DNA from: Serilophus lunatus
Lineage: Eukaryota; Chordata; Aves; Passeriformes; Eurylaimidae
DNA length: 64,000 nucleotides
Reading direction: 5' to 3'
Assembly: GCA_013399895.1 (NCBI GenBank)
Contig: VXBA01006569.1
Location: 960,518 to 1,024,517, forward strand
Shown here: positions 23,401 through 36,100 of the stretch, in pieces
Numbering within the stretch: the first letter of the stretch is position 1
Layout: every line of letters starts with the position of its first letter
The notes under the pieces: model-generated
Told to the model about the DNA's origin: nothing
What the model saw: the letters and a program-made list of their open reading frames with translations, nothing else
Databases searched by the model: none
Program-made: the position numbers and the translations under genes

Positions 23401-26217
23401 AGCATAAAATGAAATGTAGACATTTTGTGAAACTATGTCTAGTCTGCATTGAAGCTAAATTAGTTTTTCTTCTTGTTTGATAATTTGTATAGGAAAACCA
23501 GACACATTTCACACACCTCTCACATTTCTGGTCTAGAGGTGGGATATTCATTACAAGACATTGGTTATCAGTTTCTTTAGATTGATAGCTAAGGAGTCTG
23601 AAATACACTTGGTTCACAATCATAATTACTAAAACAATGTCTAAACCACAAACTATATGATGAAGTGTATTACATAATAACTCAATAATGTTGCTTTAAA
23701 ATGTCACTTGACCTTTACAATCGTGTATAATTCCTCCTCCCCTCCCTTTCCCCCGCCCCAGAACTGCAGGCAGGTTGTCCAGAAAAAGTGTTGTTCATTT
23801 AGGTAGTTGTTGCTAATTGAGCTGAAAAAACCAAAGGTGGTATCACCTGTACTTGTTAGAAAAGCAGTCTGCAAGTTCAGTGAAACCATCTTTGAGTTTT
23901 AAAAAGCAATTTGTTGTATTTGCTGTGTGGTTTCTGTCCTTATCTATCTGGAAACAGAGTCATTTGAGATCAGAGACTCTTGACTCCTTGTTCAGCTTTA
24001 GCTCTACTGCATCCAGCGCTGGAGGGGGGGTTATCCCATTGGCCTTCTGCTTTTCATTCCAAGCTGTTTGGAGCAGGTCTGCTTATGTAAACATGCATGT
24101 GGAAAGGATCTGCACTCAAGATGGATGGCTGCCCAAGATTAATCTGAAAAAACATAGAGGACTTGTCAAGAATGTAGGTCTCAGCAGGCCCTCCTTCTGT
24201 GGGGCATTACATCTTCAGGAAAGAGTTAGGGGGTGAGGAGAGGAGGTAATGGAAATAGATGGGGCCTCATTATAATTGTATATCTGTGAAAGTATGCTCT
24301 CAGACATTTGTGGAACAAGAGAAGAGTACAGTTCCCTCACTCAGGAGTTCATTTTCTGTTCTTTCCCTGGAGCTGCAAATCTACGAATGAGCCCAAAGAA
24401 ATGTGATCAGTGCAGTGTTAAAAAAAAAAAGTCTACTGTAATTTATTTAGAATCAGTCCTTGTTATGGTAGCAGAGACGAATATGTAAAATAAACCTATA
24501 GGGAACACCATAAAACTGTATTTGGCCTTCTTGCAGTATGCAAATTAATCTGCTTAGACCTAATTCTGTTGGGGAGTTTGTGCAATAGAGTCTGGATATA
24601 TCCTAAGGGACTTGGTTCTCTATAGTGTTGGGCATTCAACAGAAGTGCAAGATATATATAGCATTAATTATTTTATCACAATGATAATTTTGATCTTCTG
24701 CAACCATTAAATAGCTGGAATTGTATGTAAAGCAACAGGAGCAAATCTGTCTCCTTATAATTATGCTTCTATAAATAACTGATTTTGCTGTCTCAAGAAA
24801 ATTAATTTCTTCTTGTGTTATCCATTACCTCATCATACCCTCTGTACCACAGCCAGACACCTTGGTTGCCCAGGGACAAAAGTGTCATCTTGCTTAAAGA
24901 TGTACCCGAGCTGCATTTACTCAGGGCATCTTAATAGTTAGGTTCTCTTTATATGGTAACAGAGATGCTTTTTCCTAAGCAATAGCTTGTAGCAAGTTTC
25001 CCTTATTCACAGCAATGTGAAGGAAGCTTCTTTAAGTCTCAGAAATTATAAAATACTAGTGATGTGTTATGTATAGGCTTTCAAAACCTAATGCATTGTA
25101 ACAGAAAGGTTTTTTTTTCTTATTAAGGAAATGTTAGTGTATCATACCTAGGATCTTTTGTATAATGCGTAGACTTTGCCTTGTTCAATTTCAACACTTA
25201 AATCATGAGTTGGCCTGAAAGCATTAAAACTTAAAGCAAATGACAAAATGTTGGACCACACTACTGAAAAGCAAAACCACTGCATTGAATTATCAACAAA
25301 ATGAAAACACCTCCCCTGGCCCCACAATTGCTCTAAATTATTATGAAATTACATTTTTCAGTTTCGAAATTCTCAAACTTACACAAAGCAAGGGAACGAG
25401 GGAAGAAAATTAACTGGTGGGTTGCATGAAGGTTTCCATGACGTTGGTGTACGGTCCAAATCCACTGTCAAAATAATGCAGGTTAATAATCAGCCTGAGG
25501 TAATGTAGAGTTGTTAGGATGGGAGAGAAGAAAAAATTATTGACTTTCTCCTCTTTGCTTTTATTTTGTAACTCAAAAAACCTGATAGCTGAGACATTTC
25601 CTAAATAGTTGCTGGTAATATTCATATCAATCTTATTTTAGAATAACTGCAGATTTATGCCAGAGCCTAGTGAATTTTTTTTGTTGAGACAGGAAGCCCA
25701 TGCACAGTTTTGTACTCATCTAAGTCTCTCAGTGTACTGGGAAAAAGCATATAGGTATGTTTTGTTCTCAGAATAATTTTTGAAGAGATATAATTTTTGA
25801 AGATTGTATAATAATTGGTGTTCAACATTGTACTAACCTACCTCTAACTTATTCGTTTCTACATATACAACATTTAGCAAGTAAATGGAAAGACCACCAC
25901 TGTCCTTTCCTTCTTGTTCTGGCCATAAGGGCAGAAAACTTACCACCACCATACTGTAACACTTAGATGATTTTCAGCTGATACACAGAGGTACAAAAAT
26001 AACTGTATGTAAATTGTCATAAAATCATACCTTCAAGGCCTTTTTTACTAGAAAATAGGTCTATTTGTGCTATTTTTAAGGATGCTTGTGACTTTTCTGG
26101 TAACTATCTTGTTGGCTTGGCAATATTCAAACTATGATTCTATTCTGAAGATAACACTTAGGTACATTTTTTGTTAGAACACCTAGATGGAGGACAAAAG
26201 TCTGAATTAACTCTTAC

Positions 26218-26658
26218 TTAAGTGAAACATGTCTGGTCCACATTTGTGATCCTGGTGATCAATTGTTCTGGTTTAGCAGCTTCTACAGTTGTGTAGAAAT
26301 TCAGGGTACCGGAGGTTCTTTTTAGGAATCTTGCCAATTCAGTTAAGCTGCCTAAACTTCTTGCACCTTTTCCATGTTCCCAATTTAAATTGGCCATGCT
26401 TGTGAATGGTATCAGGTTGTCAGCACTAGAAAAATGAACCATTCCTTTTGTTTCCAGAACTAGTACAGAGTGACCTTTCTCATCTGATGGCACAGGAGGA
26501 GGGCCATATTCCCAACCTTCATCTAAAGCAAGAGTCACAAAGGACAACTGATTTTGTAACTCAACACTGGACTTAACAGAGGAATTGCTGCTGAATCCCA
26601 TGAATACCAGTTTATGCTGAAAAACTGTTTTGTTTTTTTTTCTGGGAGGACAGTGCAA
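26218..26658 (-). pseudogene. Unrecognised 146-codon frame, possible retrocopy or element fragment
   Basis: The minus frame is open for 146 codons in AT-rich DNA and has a protein-like mix of residues, including a segment DEGWEYGPPPVPSDEKGHS and later FTSMANLNWEHGKGARSLG, followed by a short helix-prone part. I cannot name a family. No strong acceptor precedes it, but an A-rich run lies just upstream (about 26631-26641 on the plus strand reads as T's). The frame ends in a TAA directly followed by a GTAAGAG string. It sits 400 bp beyond the 3' end of the ERV-L LTR, so it is not obviously part of that provirus. It may be a processed gene fragment, part of another old element, or chance. Confidence 0.3.
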
Positions 26659-27052
26659 CTAAATTGTGCCTACCACAGAGCAAAAGTCAATACAACATTC
26701 ACCTTTCCTTTCTTATATGTTGATAACTCTTGATCCTATTCTCCCCAGAGGAGGGAGAAACAACTCCTCTGGGGAAGATCCGCTACCTCTAAGGAGTATC
26801 TTGCTGTACTCACATGCCTTTTTATGAATGACATGGTCTATTTAATAAATTTATTAAAAAATGTAATATATCCCACAGTACATCTGGACTACTTTATTCA
26901 ACTGTTAAGGGGCAATTAATTTATCATAGAATAGTCTTCATATTAATAATGTCATAAAGATCAGAGGGGTCAAACAAGTATGTTCTGAAGTTCTTGTTGT
27001 TGTTTGAGCAGTAAAATCCCATTAATCTATTCTGAGGCTTTATTTCTCTTAT

Positions 27053-27606
27053 TGTCATGGCTTAACCCCAGCTGGCAACTAAGTACCACACAGCTCCTCA
27101 CTCACTTCCCCCAACTCCTTCAGTAAACTTTCTGGGTTGAGATAAGTACAGTTTAATAATTGTAAAAATAGTAATATGAAAAGGCGAGAGAGAGGGGCAG
27201 GGGCAGAAGGAATAAAACTCAGAAGAAACAAGTGATGCACAGTACAATTGCTCACCACTTGCTGATTGATGTGCATCCCATCCCTGAGCAGTGATCGGCA
27301 GCCTGCAGCCAACTTCCCACAGCCAACTCCCTCCACTTTATATACTTAGTACAACATTCTATGGTATGGAATATCCCTTTGGCTAGTTCAAATCAGCTGT
27401 CCTGGCTGTATTTCCTCCTGGCTTCTTGTGCACCTGCTCACTGGCAGAGCACAGGAAAATGAAAAATCTTTGACTTAGACTAAGCATTGCTCAGTATCAA
27501 TCAAAACATGGGTGTGTTATCAACATAATTCTCACTGAATCTGAAACATAGCCCAGTACTAGCTAGTAAGAAGAGAATTAACTCTATCCCAGGCAAAACT
27601 AGGACA
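27053..27606 (-). mobile_element. ERV-L-type LTR (3' LTR of the adjacent remnant)
   Basis: Read on the minus strand the block starts TGTCCTAGTTTTGCC and ends TTAAGCCATGACA, with TG...CA ends. Inside are the strings typical of avian ERV-L LTRs, such as GGGATAGAGTTAATTCTC near the start and AGTGAGGAGCTGTGTGGTAC near the end. Length is 554 bp. The internal region lies at higher coordinates, so this is the 3' LTR of a minus-strand element. No matching 5' LTR was recognised. The 85-codon frame inside it is not a gene. Confidence 0.85.
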
Positions 27607-28040
27607 TTATCCCCACCTTATTCCATACCTTTTACATCATGCCAGGCCCCATAATTTCAAATGTGCCATTAACTATTCTGTCTTTTGATAGATGGATACA
27701 CAAATATCATTCTCTTAGTCTATGGACCATGTCTATAAAAGTTTGTTAAGTTTATTTAGTCTGTGACTTTGAGGTCCTTCTGCATAGCAGTCACAATATG
27801 TGGTGTTGCACCGCTGCATGTTGAAGCCAGTTTTGATTCCATCTCTACTGCACTTGTGTGGTTTTTTTTGAAGTTCATTCTTCATGAACATGATGATCAA
27901 AATTGAGTCAGGCTCTGATCCCCAAATCTGGAGTGGCAGATACAGGCATTATTAGGCACTCTGTGTGGTGATGGGCAAAAGTCCACCATGGAAATTATAA
28001 TAGGCTACATTATATAGCAATTAACATAATGCATTTTAAT
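27607..28040 (-). mobile_element. ERV-L internal 3' untranslated part
   Basis: This lies between the integrase pseudogene and the 3' LTR and begins next to the LTR with the internal string ATCCCCACCTTATTCCATACC (plus-strand reading), which is familiar from avian ERV-L elements. There is no env-like frame, which agrees with ERV-L elements generally lacking env. Confidence 0.6.
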
Positions 28041-28654
28041 TCACTGGTTATTTTCATCCAGAATCAAATCCCCTTGAGGAATGTACTGGACTTCTCCATC
28101 CTCCCACATTACCCAGTAAGTGCACACAGGTCCTTGAACAAAAACAATTCCACAGATGGGTTTGCCTTTGCCTGAGGCAGGAATAACGTAAACTGTTTTC
28201 CCCAGTTCATATTTTTAATGTGCACTTTGGAAACTCTATCTCCTATAGTATATAAAACTTTCATTTCAGTGGGGTCAGCCTGATGGGCAGATCCCCTAGT
28301 GATGACTAACCAGGTGGTCTTTGCTAAATGTGTGTTCCAGTGCTTGAATGTCCCACCACCCATTGCTTTTTTTTTTTTTAACAGTCCATTGTATTGCAAA
28401 ATCACTTCTGTGAAAACTATTTTTACTATTTTTTCTGGACTTTGGATCAGAAATCTTCTGTGTTGTATGTGTTCCCCAATGACTGCTGTGTGATTAGGCC
28501 CTGATGTTTCAGACCAAGAATGCTCTCTAGCCTGCTGCCACACCAGCACGCTCCCTGCTGCACCTGCACAAAGTTTCCTGATAAGGTCACTCCAGTCGGC
28601 ACCTGAAGGAATGTAGTGTAGATCAGCAGCAAGTTGCCAGTACAGTGGCTTCAC
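28041..28654 (-). pseudogene. ERV-L pol (integrase C-terminal) pseudogene
   Basis: A 181-codon minus frame includes a YNGLLKK stretch followed by a KHWNTHLAKTTWLV block and a GDRVSKVHIKNM block. These resemble the integrase core end and C-terminal part of ERV-L (class III) pol. The frame ends at 28109, but matching coding sequence continues in another frame to a stop at 28041, so at least one frameshift has broken it. The N-terminal part reads less well and probably carries more indels. Protease, reverse transcriptase and gag were not recognised at higher coordinates; some weak protein-like minus sequence near 30.8-31.0 kb might belong to it. The element is old and not functional. Confidence 0.75.
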
Positions 28655-31600
28655 TGTGTCCCCAGTTAAGCTGTAACTGATATATCAACAGGAAAAAAGC
28701 TGTCTTTTTGTTTGTAACAAGCAGTGCATAGCGTTAGAGTGGATTAGATTTGCATTTTGAAAAGAGTGAATTTCAAAAACTTGGATTTGGTTCAGATTCT
28801 TCAACAATGGAAAAGGTTTGCAAATCTAAACCCAAGAAATCTTAACATTATTAGGTTGTTTTTCCTCTATAACCTGCAATTCTTCTCATGCATAAGACCA
28901 AATTAAGTTCTCCCCTTTTTTAGGTGTAGGAAAAATTATGACCACTATTTCAAAAGTCATGTATTTTTTCTAGTACTTTCCTTTGAATATGGATTGAAAT
29001 TCTTTGTCACATATTAACACTTAAGTGACCAGCTGTGATCCAAGCCACATTCTGCTGAGTTCTGCACACACTCGTTATGCCTAGGCAGTCTGCATTTTGT
29101 TAAGCTATTCTAATAAAACTTAATTATAGAAGTACTTTTCTTACCCAAATACAGGTCACTGTGAAATCACATGGACCAGTAATTGGGCCAATAGGGTTCA
29201 GAGAATCCTGATTATCTGTACTGACTGCTGCTCTTTACACTCCCTGTTGTACCATGGATCTTCATCAAATGTTACAAGTGATAGACCAGAATCTAGAAGG
29301 GTAATTGTTATCTATGGCTCTCTTCATTTAGATGATTGGCTGATCAAGATAGATATTACTAGGAAGACTACATCTTTCCTTGAGATTATTTTTTCTCAGA
29401 TATCCCATACACTTCTAGCTGAATGGTTGACAAGATCTCAGAACAGAGTTAAGGCTTTAATGGGTCTGGGTGACTGATTTTACAGCTTTCAGACAGTGCG
29501 GTTCTGTTAGCAGGTTGTGTGCCATGTAATGCTCATTTCTTTTATGCCCTGCAGTGCTAGAAAATATGCAGAACAGACTGAGGCATTGTATTGCCATGGC
29601 AAAAAACTATACATGGGAGCCTTTATAAAATCACAGCCTATAAATCACTTTTTTTTTCCTGTTCCAATATCTTAGAAACAGATAAGCTCTTATGGAAAAT
29701 CTTTCAAATATCTTTCTGCTTCAGCTTTTCAGAGAGACAAACAACAGAGCACTGGGGCAGTGTTAACTGTGAACAGACCATATCACCCAGCTTGTTACTT
29801 GAAGAGCTTTCCTGACTAAACATGTTTTCCTGACTCAAGTCCTGCAATAATGCAGCTGCTTTTGCAGCCACTTTTACTATTATATCTGAGTAGTTTCAAA
29901 GTTGTGAGTCTCCTCTATGATAGAGTTACCCAGGTATGGCACTGAGGGAATCAGACTAGAATCTCAGAAGTCACAGATTATCAAAATATTCCTCACCTTG
30001 TTAATGTTTACTAATGGTGTAGACGCCTCTTTGCCTTTTTTTTGAAGGGGGGGGAGAAGGAAGAGATGCAGGGAAGTTGTTTTCCTTACATTCCCAGGTA
30101 CCCTGATCTATCACACTTTCTTTGAGAATTAAAATCACAGCTTGAGCTAAATACCCATCCATTTTTATGTTGTTTGTTGTTTGTATTGAAGCATCATTTG
30201 ATATGTTTTGCAATTATTTAGTTATTACCCTTTCACACAAGGTGATGGAAGACAACAGAGTATGCTGCTTTCAGAATGTTATTCCCAAGGTTTTGCAAGC
30301 CTCTGACTCAGTCTGTGTCTCCACCTCGGTAAGATGCAATCTTCCGTGGGGGAACTTATAAAGGAGTCCCACTGTGACATGATCGAAAGGTCACCACTGC
30401 TGCAGTCTTAGAACATCCAGATCTGGATAAATTACAGCCTTACAAACCTTTCATCTGGCATATACATCACTGTTGCAACAATGGGCTTATAGTGATACTA
30501 GCAGTGCAGGAGATGGCCATAAATGCAACATGGCACTTCTGGTGGCACCAGTTCCCACCAGAGAGGCTGATGAGAATCCTAGGGTTCTTTAAAAAGGTTA
30601 ATGAGGGAAGGGAGACACCAGCATTGCAACTGAATTTCAGAATAACTCCTATCAGGTTGGTCATACTTCTATTGCTGAAATATTTCTCCAAGACCAGATA
30701 TGTCCTACTGCATTATTCATGGAAACAAGTTTGGCTTACTGAAAGACATGTAGGAGAAAAACTTTGTTCAGTTGTTTGCAGCATGGGACTACCCTAATTT
30801 CTAACACAGCCAGTGTGGCTGTTGAGTTAGTGGTCAAAATCCGGTCTGTTCACAGGGCATACACTCCTGCCAAGTTACTCACTGCTGCTGCAGCTTCCTC
30901 TGCTTGAGTCCTTTCTGGAAGATGGTCTTGAACGAATTTGAGACAAGGCCAATTTGAAAGGGCAAAAGCTCTGGAAAGGTGTCTTCCTATATTTCCTTTC
31001 CTAAGTCAGCAGAATCTTGGCTAGAGGAGCCCCATGAAGAAGGGGAGTTGTAAATTCGGCAAGTTACTAGTTATACCTTTGCATTCCTAGACAGAAAAAA
31101 CCACCAAAATGTCTTTCAATTTATTTGTTATGCTTTATTTGCCCTGTTTATTTATTTGCACTTCATTTTGTCAGTCTGGACAAAGGAAAGAATTTCTCCT
31201 TTTTCATTCATGTTGTTAGTGACAGCATCCTCAGACATCCGACTTCAAAATGCAATATTTATTAATTTTGGAAGAAGTGCTTTTAAAATGAAATAGAAGT
31301 TATTAATACTTGATTTTGTTTTGCTTCGTTAAATATTAAACAAAGTTAGCCTAAATAATACCTTTCAGGCAATGGAGCCCCTTTATATTATGTACTGTTA
31401 CCCAAAGGCTCAGTGATGTGGCAGTCAATAGATACACATATCTATATCTACTTTCCCCGTAGTTAAATAAACTTCTAAAGCAAATGCTCCATTAGCTCCT
31501 GATCATCAATCTTAATGTAATAATGGGGCTGTTTAAAGCCAGATAGACTTCTCCCCCTGGCCCCATTCTATTAAAATATTTACATTGTAATAACTCAGTA

Positions 31601-33097
31601 GGGTTGGTGTTTCGGTTTTTGGTGAGGTTTCTTTTCCTCGGGTTTTTTTTTTCTTTTTTTCTTTTTCTAAATTGAAGGCCTGTAAGTGGGTGGAAGTATT
31701 TTAAAGCAGGGTGAGACTGAAGGAACGTGACATGTTATTGAATTAAAGGCCTTAGAAGGTGAGGGCTGTGCAGCCATAAATTTCAGGAATGCGGATGTAA
31801 GTCTCTGAATGTGTATATGAAGTTGACAGAGTTTGACAGCTACCATCTGTGAACAATAATGTATAGAGCACCAAGGCTACACGATGCAGACTGGAATGTA
31901 CCTATCAGGCTCTGAGGACTATAACAATTTACTACTCATTATCAGCGACCATGGTCATGATTAGCTGCAGGGGTTGGAATGAAACTTGGAAATTATGAGA
32001 ACAAAGTTCCCCTTGTTAAAGCAGAATAATTACTTTAATACATATGAGGAGAAAGCAGGCAGGAGACTTCCTTCTTTTTCCTGCTCATGAAAACTAAAAA
32101 AAATGCACAGTGAAAATGGATAGACTGTTACCTCTTTCTGCATCACTAGCAATATGAGAAAATGGCTATTTTGTATTCATTCCTTTACTATCGGAGGATT
32201 TTCCACAACTCTACAGTCTTTGCAGCATAGAATGGCAGAGACATAATTATGTGATAATTGTGTTAATGTTACGTTCATTTATCCAGGCTGATTTCTTGTG
32301 GTCAGCATTTTTCTGTGTTCCATCGGAGTACAGCACTTTGGCCAAAATATACCTTTGAAACATAACATCTTGCAAGTAAAATCTGTGGGAGGGTTTTTTT
32401 GTTGTTTGTTTTTCTTTGTGTGTGTTTGTAGGTGGTTTTTTTTTTAAAGTGTTCTTTGCTGTTTTCTTAATAGTGTGTATTGCAAACAAATCTGTTTTTC
32501 CACAGGTTTATACTTTTCTTGGTAAACACCGTAATGTACAGTGCAACTGGAGCCACAGAGAAACACTGTGAATTCTCATTTAAGGGTTGCTCAAGTACAC
32601 TGTCTGGTGAAACTGAGAGCTTAGTATAAACGGACATGGGTCAGTCCCACTCAAAATCATTTATCTAAGCTGAGAATCCATCCCAGGAATTCAAGGAAAT
32701 TATCAGATACGAAACAGAAAACATACCACCGCCATAATGTATAACTCAATGGTCACAATAATATATATTCCCATTCTTTTCCCGCCAACTTTTGCTTTTC
32801 TTACAAAAATGACATCAATCCTGGTCTATGCACATTAGTCAAAAGCAAACTCTGACAGCAGTTTAAGCTCAAAAACATGGTGCCATGATTCTAGGAAGGG
32901 CATTTGAGTTTGAAAAATATCCAGCAAAAACAATGCATAGAAAGAGAGAAACATCAGAAAATCTATTGAGCAAGAGAACTATCATCCATCCCCTTTTAAC
33001 TGAAAAAGTTAACACTGGTTTAAAAAGAACATGTGAGCAGACAAGAAAAGTATAGTAAGCAGTTCCTGTGATAGATGGCTTAAATACAGTTGTTCCT
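28655..33097. other. Intergenic, possible further ERV-L debris
   Basis: No gene was recognised. Weak minus-strand protein-like sequence at about 30.8-31.0 kb could be degraded retroviral internal sequence from the same element, but this is not established. A smooth AT-rich stretch at about 31.2-31.6 kb looks like a conserved non-coding element by texture only. Confidence 0.4.
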
Positions 33098-33150
33098 GCC
33101 TGGTGTGGGAGTGGTGGGTTGGACTGCATGACCTTGTTGGGTCCTTTTTA
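33098..33150 (+). mobile_element. CR1-like 3' fragment
   Basis: A short segment, GGTTGGACTGCATGACCTTG then TTGGGTCC, matches the region just before the CR1 tail (GGTTGGACTAGATGACC type). Only about 50 bases are recognisable. Confidence 0.5.
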
Positions 33151-36100
33151 TTGCTATTTTAACAGGAAAGGATGAGGTTATTTCTCAGTTGGAAATGTGT
33201 GTTTTTTCATTATCTGCTTTAGAAAAACCTACACCAGTGAGGTTATAAATAGAAAGACACTGATATAGATGTGTTGCATCCCTGTAAAGTGACTGACTCA
33301 AAGATAATAGGACTTAAAGGTGTGTCTGTCACAGTCACAGACTTGCATCTTATCTTGTGGATAAACTGACCTACCCTGGGCTCTGAGTTGGCAGCTTTCT
33401 AATATCCAGGCTAGCTTGGTATATTTTTTTCTACATTGAGATGACTACATGACATTGCAATGGGAAACAGCTGGAACAAGTGGGATACAAGTGGGTTACT
33501 TGTGTTCCTCATCTTGATGAGAAATTTTACTTACACCAGTAAATGCATATATAGCTTGACTAGCAGATCCAGATATTTTTCTGATCAGGTTGTTTTAAGC
33601 TAAATAAAGTGATAAAAAAAAATCAGTTCAACATTTACCTCAAGATCTTTAATTCTTTTTCTTTCAAGAAGCTGTAACTCTTGGTATCATAGTTAAAATA
33701 GGTATGCAAAATAAACCCCTTGCTGTCTGTCTGTCATAGTGTTTGATATTGCATGTGATCAGTTTTGTCCCTAGCCTGTTCAGATTTCAATGGGTGAGGG
33801 AGAGCTTTTTTTAATTAGGCGTCATTATGCTTTGCATCTACTGCCTGTAAGAGAGAAAATGTGCCCATACAATAAGATGGACAGGCACGGACTGGAGCAC
33901 AAACCAGCAACCCAAATATAAACTGCCCTGGGGTAGTCTATGTAGATGTTACAGATACATCCTGGTGTGAAAAGCCCTTTCTACCTGCTATGTTTTTCAT
34001 GCTACTCTTATCTGTAGTAGCAAGATAAGAGCTTGTTGAGGATTACCACACTATTTTGTGTCCTTTTTTTGTTGTGTGGACATTTCCAAAGTCATTGAAG
34101 CCTTTGAGACTATAGCAGCCTGTAAGATAGAACCATTTTCTAAGCCTGCTTGTTTAATGCAGGCAATCTACTGGGTACTTTCAAAGCAGTAAAGAAAATA
34201 GCAATGGGACTGAAATTGCCTGTTATTTTCCTCCTAGCATTTTGTAACTGGAGTATTACTATGTTATTTTACCTCTCTCTTTTATGTGGGGGTAATTTTT
34301 GAGGCTTCGGGATCACATTTCTCTAAAAAAAGTCTTTCTTTGTATGCTTTGAAACGTCAGTATTACATCAAAGTTGATAGAGGAAATACCAAATACTTTA
34401 ATACTAACTTACAAGTATTTCTTATCTCTACCAGTGTTTGTTCTTCTCCCCATTCCAACAAGCCAGTAGGGCAGTGAGTCTCGCCAGCCTGTTCTCATTC
34501 TCTGCTTTTCCTGCTTGCTCATTTTAAAACCTGTCAGCCAGGAATTTGTCTTACAAGTTCCCCCAACTCCTAGCTCTCCTTTGCATTCAGGTTGTCCAGT
34601 AGTAATCAACCAACTTATAAACACAGTAGGAATTACTACCAAAAATGGGTCTAACCTGAAAGATGGTAATCACAAAGGATTTTGTGGCTAATTCATGCCC
34701 TGGAAGCTCAACCTCAACAGCTTCCAGAGTTAATGCATTAATTTCTGTGGTGTGGTTTTGAGACATATTTGGGTTGTTGGGATTTTTAACCTATTTTATT
34801 GTTTTTGCCTAAGCAATAAGTTTCTGAAGATATTTTCAAAATGTGCAACATTGGTCCAACTCAGCAACTACTTTTTGGTTTTCATTGATTTTCACTATTT
34901 CATGCTTTTCTTCATATTCTGAAGGCATTAAGCTGTAAATATCAGAGTGCAAAAAATTAGTTCTGAAAGATCAGATACCTTATGTTGCCTGCCCTTGCAA
35001 AAGCTTACTTTTATTTTCATTGAGTATAATCTTCCTTTCCACTGAACACAGCTTTTTCAAACATTTTTATTTCCATTCAAGATCTGATATAAAACGTCAT
35101 CTTTGTGCATGATTCTAGTGTATTGAATATGCACTGATCTTTGGAAAGGAGTACAAATATCTTTCATTCTAGGTATTTTTGTCTTTTCAACCCAGTTATT
35201 TTTAAGTTGGCTTTTCTCAGGATTCAGGTACAACGTAGACATTAAGATACAAGTGTTGTGGTTCCTGTGGGTTCAATATCTAGTAACATCCCTGGGTACC
35301 CAGAACATGGGTTCAATAGTAAAACCTGATGCTGTCTTTCAATAAGAAATGTGATACTGAATGACAAAGTGTCAGCCTACAAAAATGGGTTGGAGAAGCA
35401 TTACACACCTCTGGCAGCCAGGGCAGCTTAGCAGCAAGCCTAGGGTGCAGGATACATGCAGGCACGCTGCCCTCTCCCCATATGCTGGTTACTGGCTCCC
35501 TGCTTATCAATTAAGAGGTAATTGAACTTGACCTTTACTCCCTCTCTGAGCATGTCAGAGGTCTGGATCATTGTCAGTGTCTATCCTCGGCTGTTCTCAA
35601 AAGCAGAGCTCTGAAGGGGAGACAGAATGAACACCACAAAATCCATGCACTTGCTCATGACCTTAACAAATTCATCCACACCCTCAAGGTGATTATTGGT
35701 AGGCTGCCTTGCTTCTGAGTCTGCAATTTTTGAGTTCCATTTAAAAACGTCGAGCTTACCTGTGACTGTTTTAGAGAACAGGACTGTGTGTGAAGCTATC
35801 ACATCTTTGGACTGCCTTTTCTTTCACATAGCATGAGGGGCCAGAGGAGGTCTGGACAATTGCCACAGTGCATAGGACTCATTATAATAATAAAAATTGA
35901 CTCCGGCTATGCTCTAATGAGAGATAGGAAGCTACATTCAGTAACAGGACAGCAGCCCCTACCTTGCCAGCTAGAAGTATGAATGAATTACTGGTTTCCC
36001 TCTGCTCATATGGGACATGGCATTCTAACAACTGTCATTGCTGCTAGAAGTCTTATTTGAGAGACTTTTTATATTTCAAGAAGAATTATGATCATGTTAA

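Larger units (their letters stand above)
14120..27052. other. Gene-poor intergenic, left part
   Basis: This AT-rich sequence lies between the lncRNA and the ERV-L LTR. No exon with recognisable protein similarity was found. Noted items are a short duplication of AAATCTAGGTTTAAAG at 14920-14948, a T-run at about 16121-16136, a 64-bp tandem duplication at 20301-20428, and the open minus frame at 26218-26658. All other frames are under 130 codons and look random. Confidence 0.55.

Noticed and set aside
28299..28493. Plus-strand frame opposite the integrase
   Set aside because: It is the antisense shadow of the ERV-L pol pseudogene.
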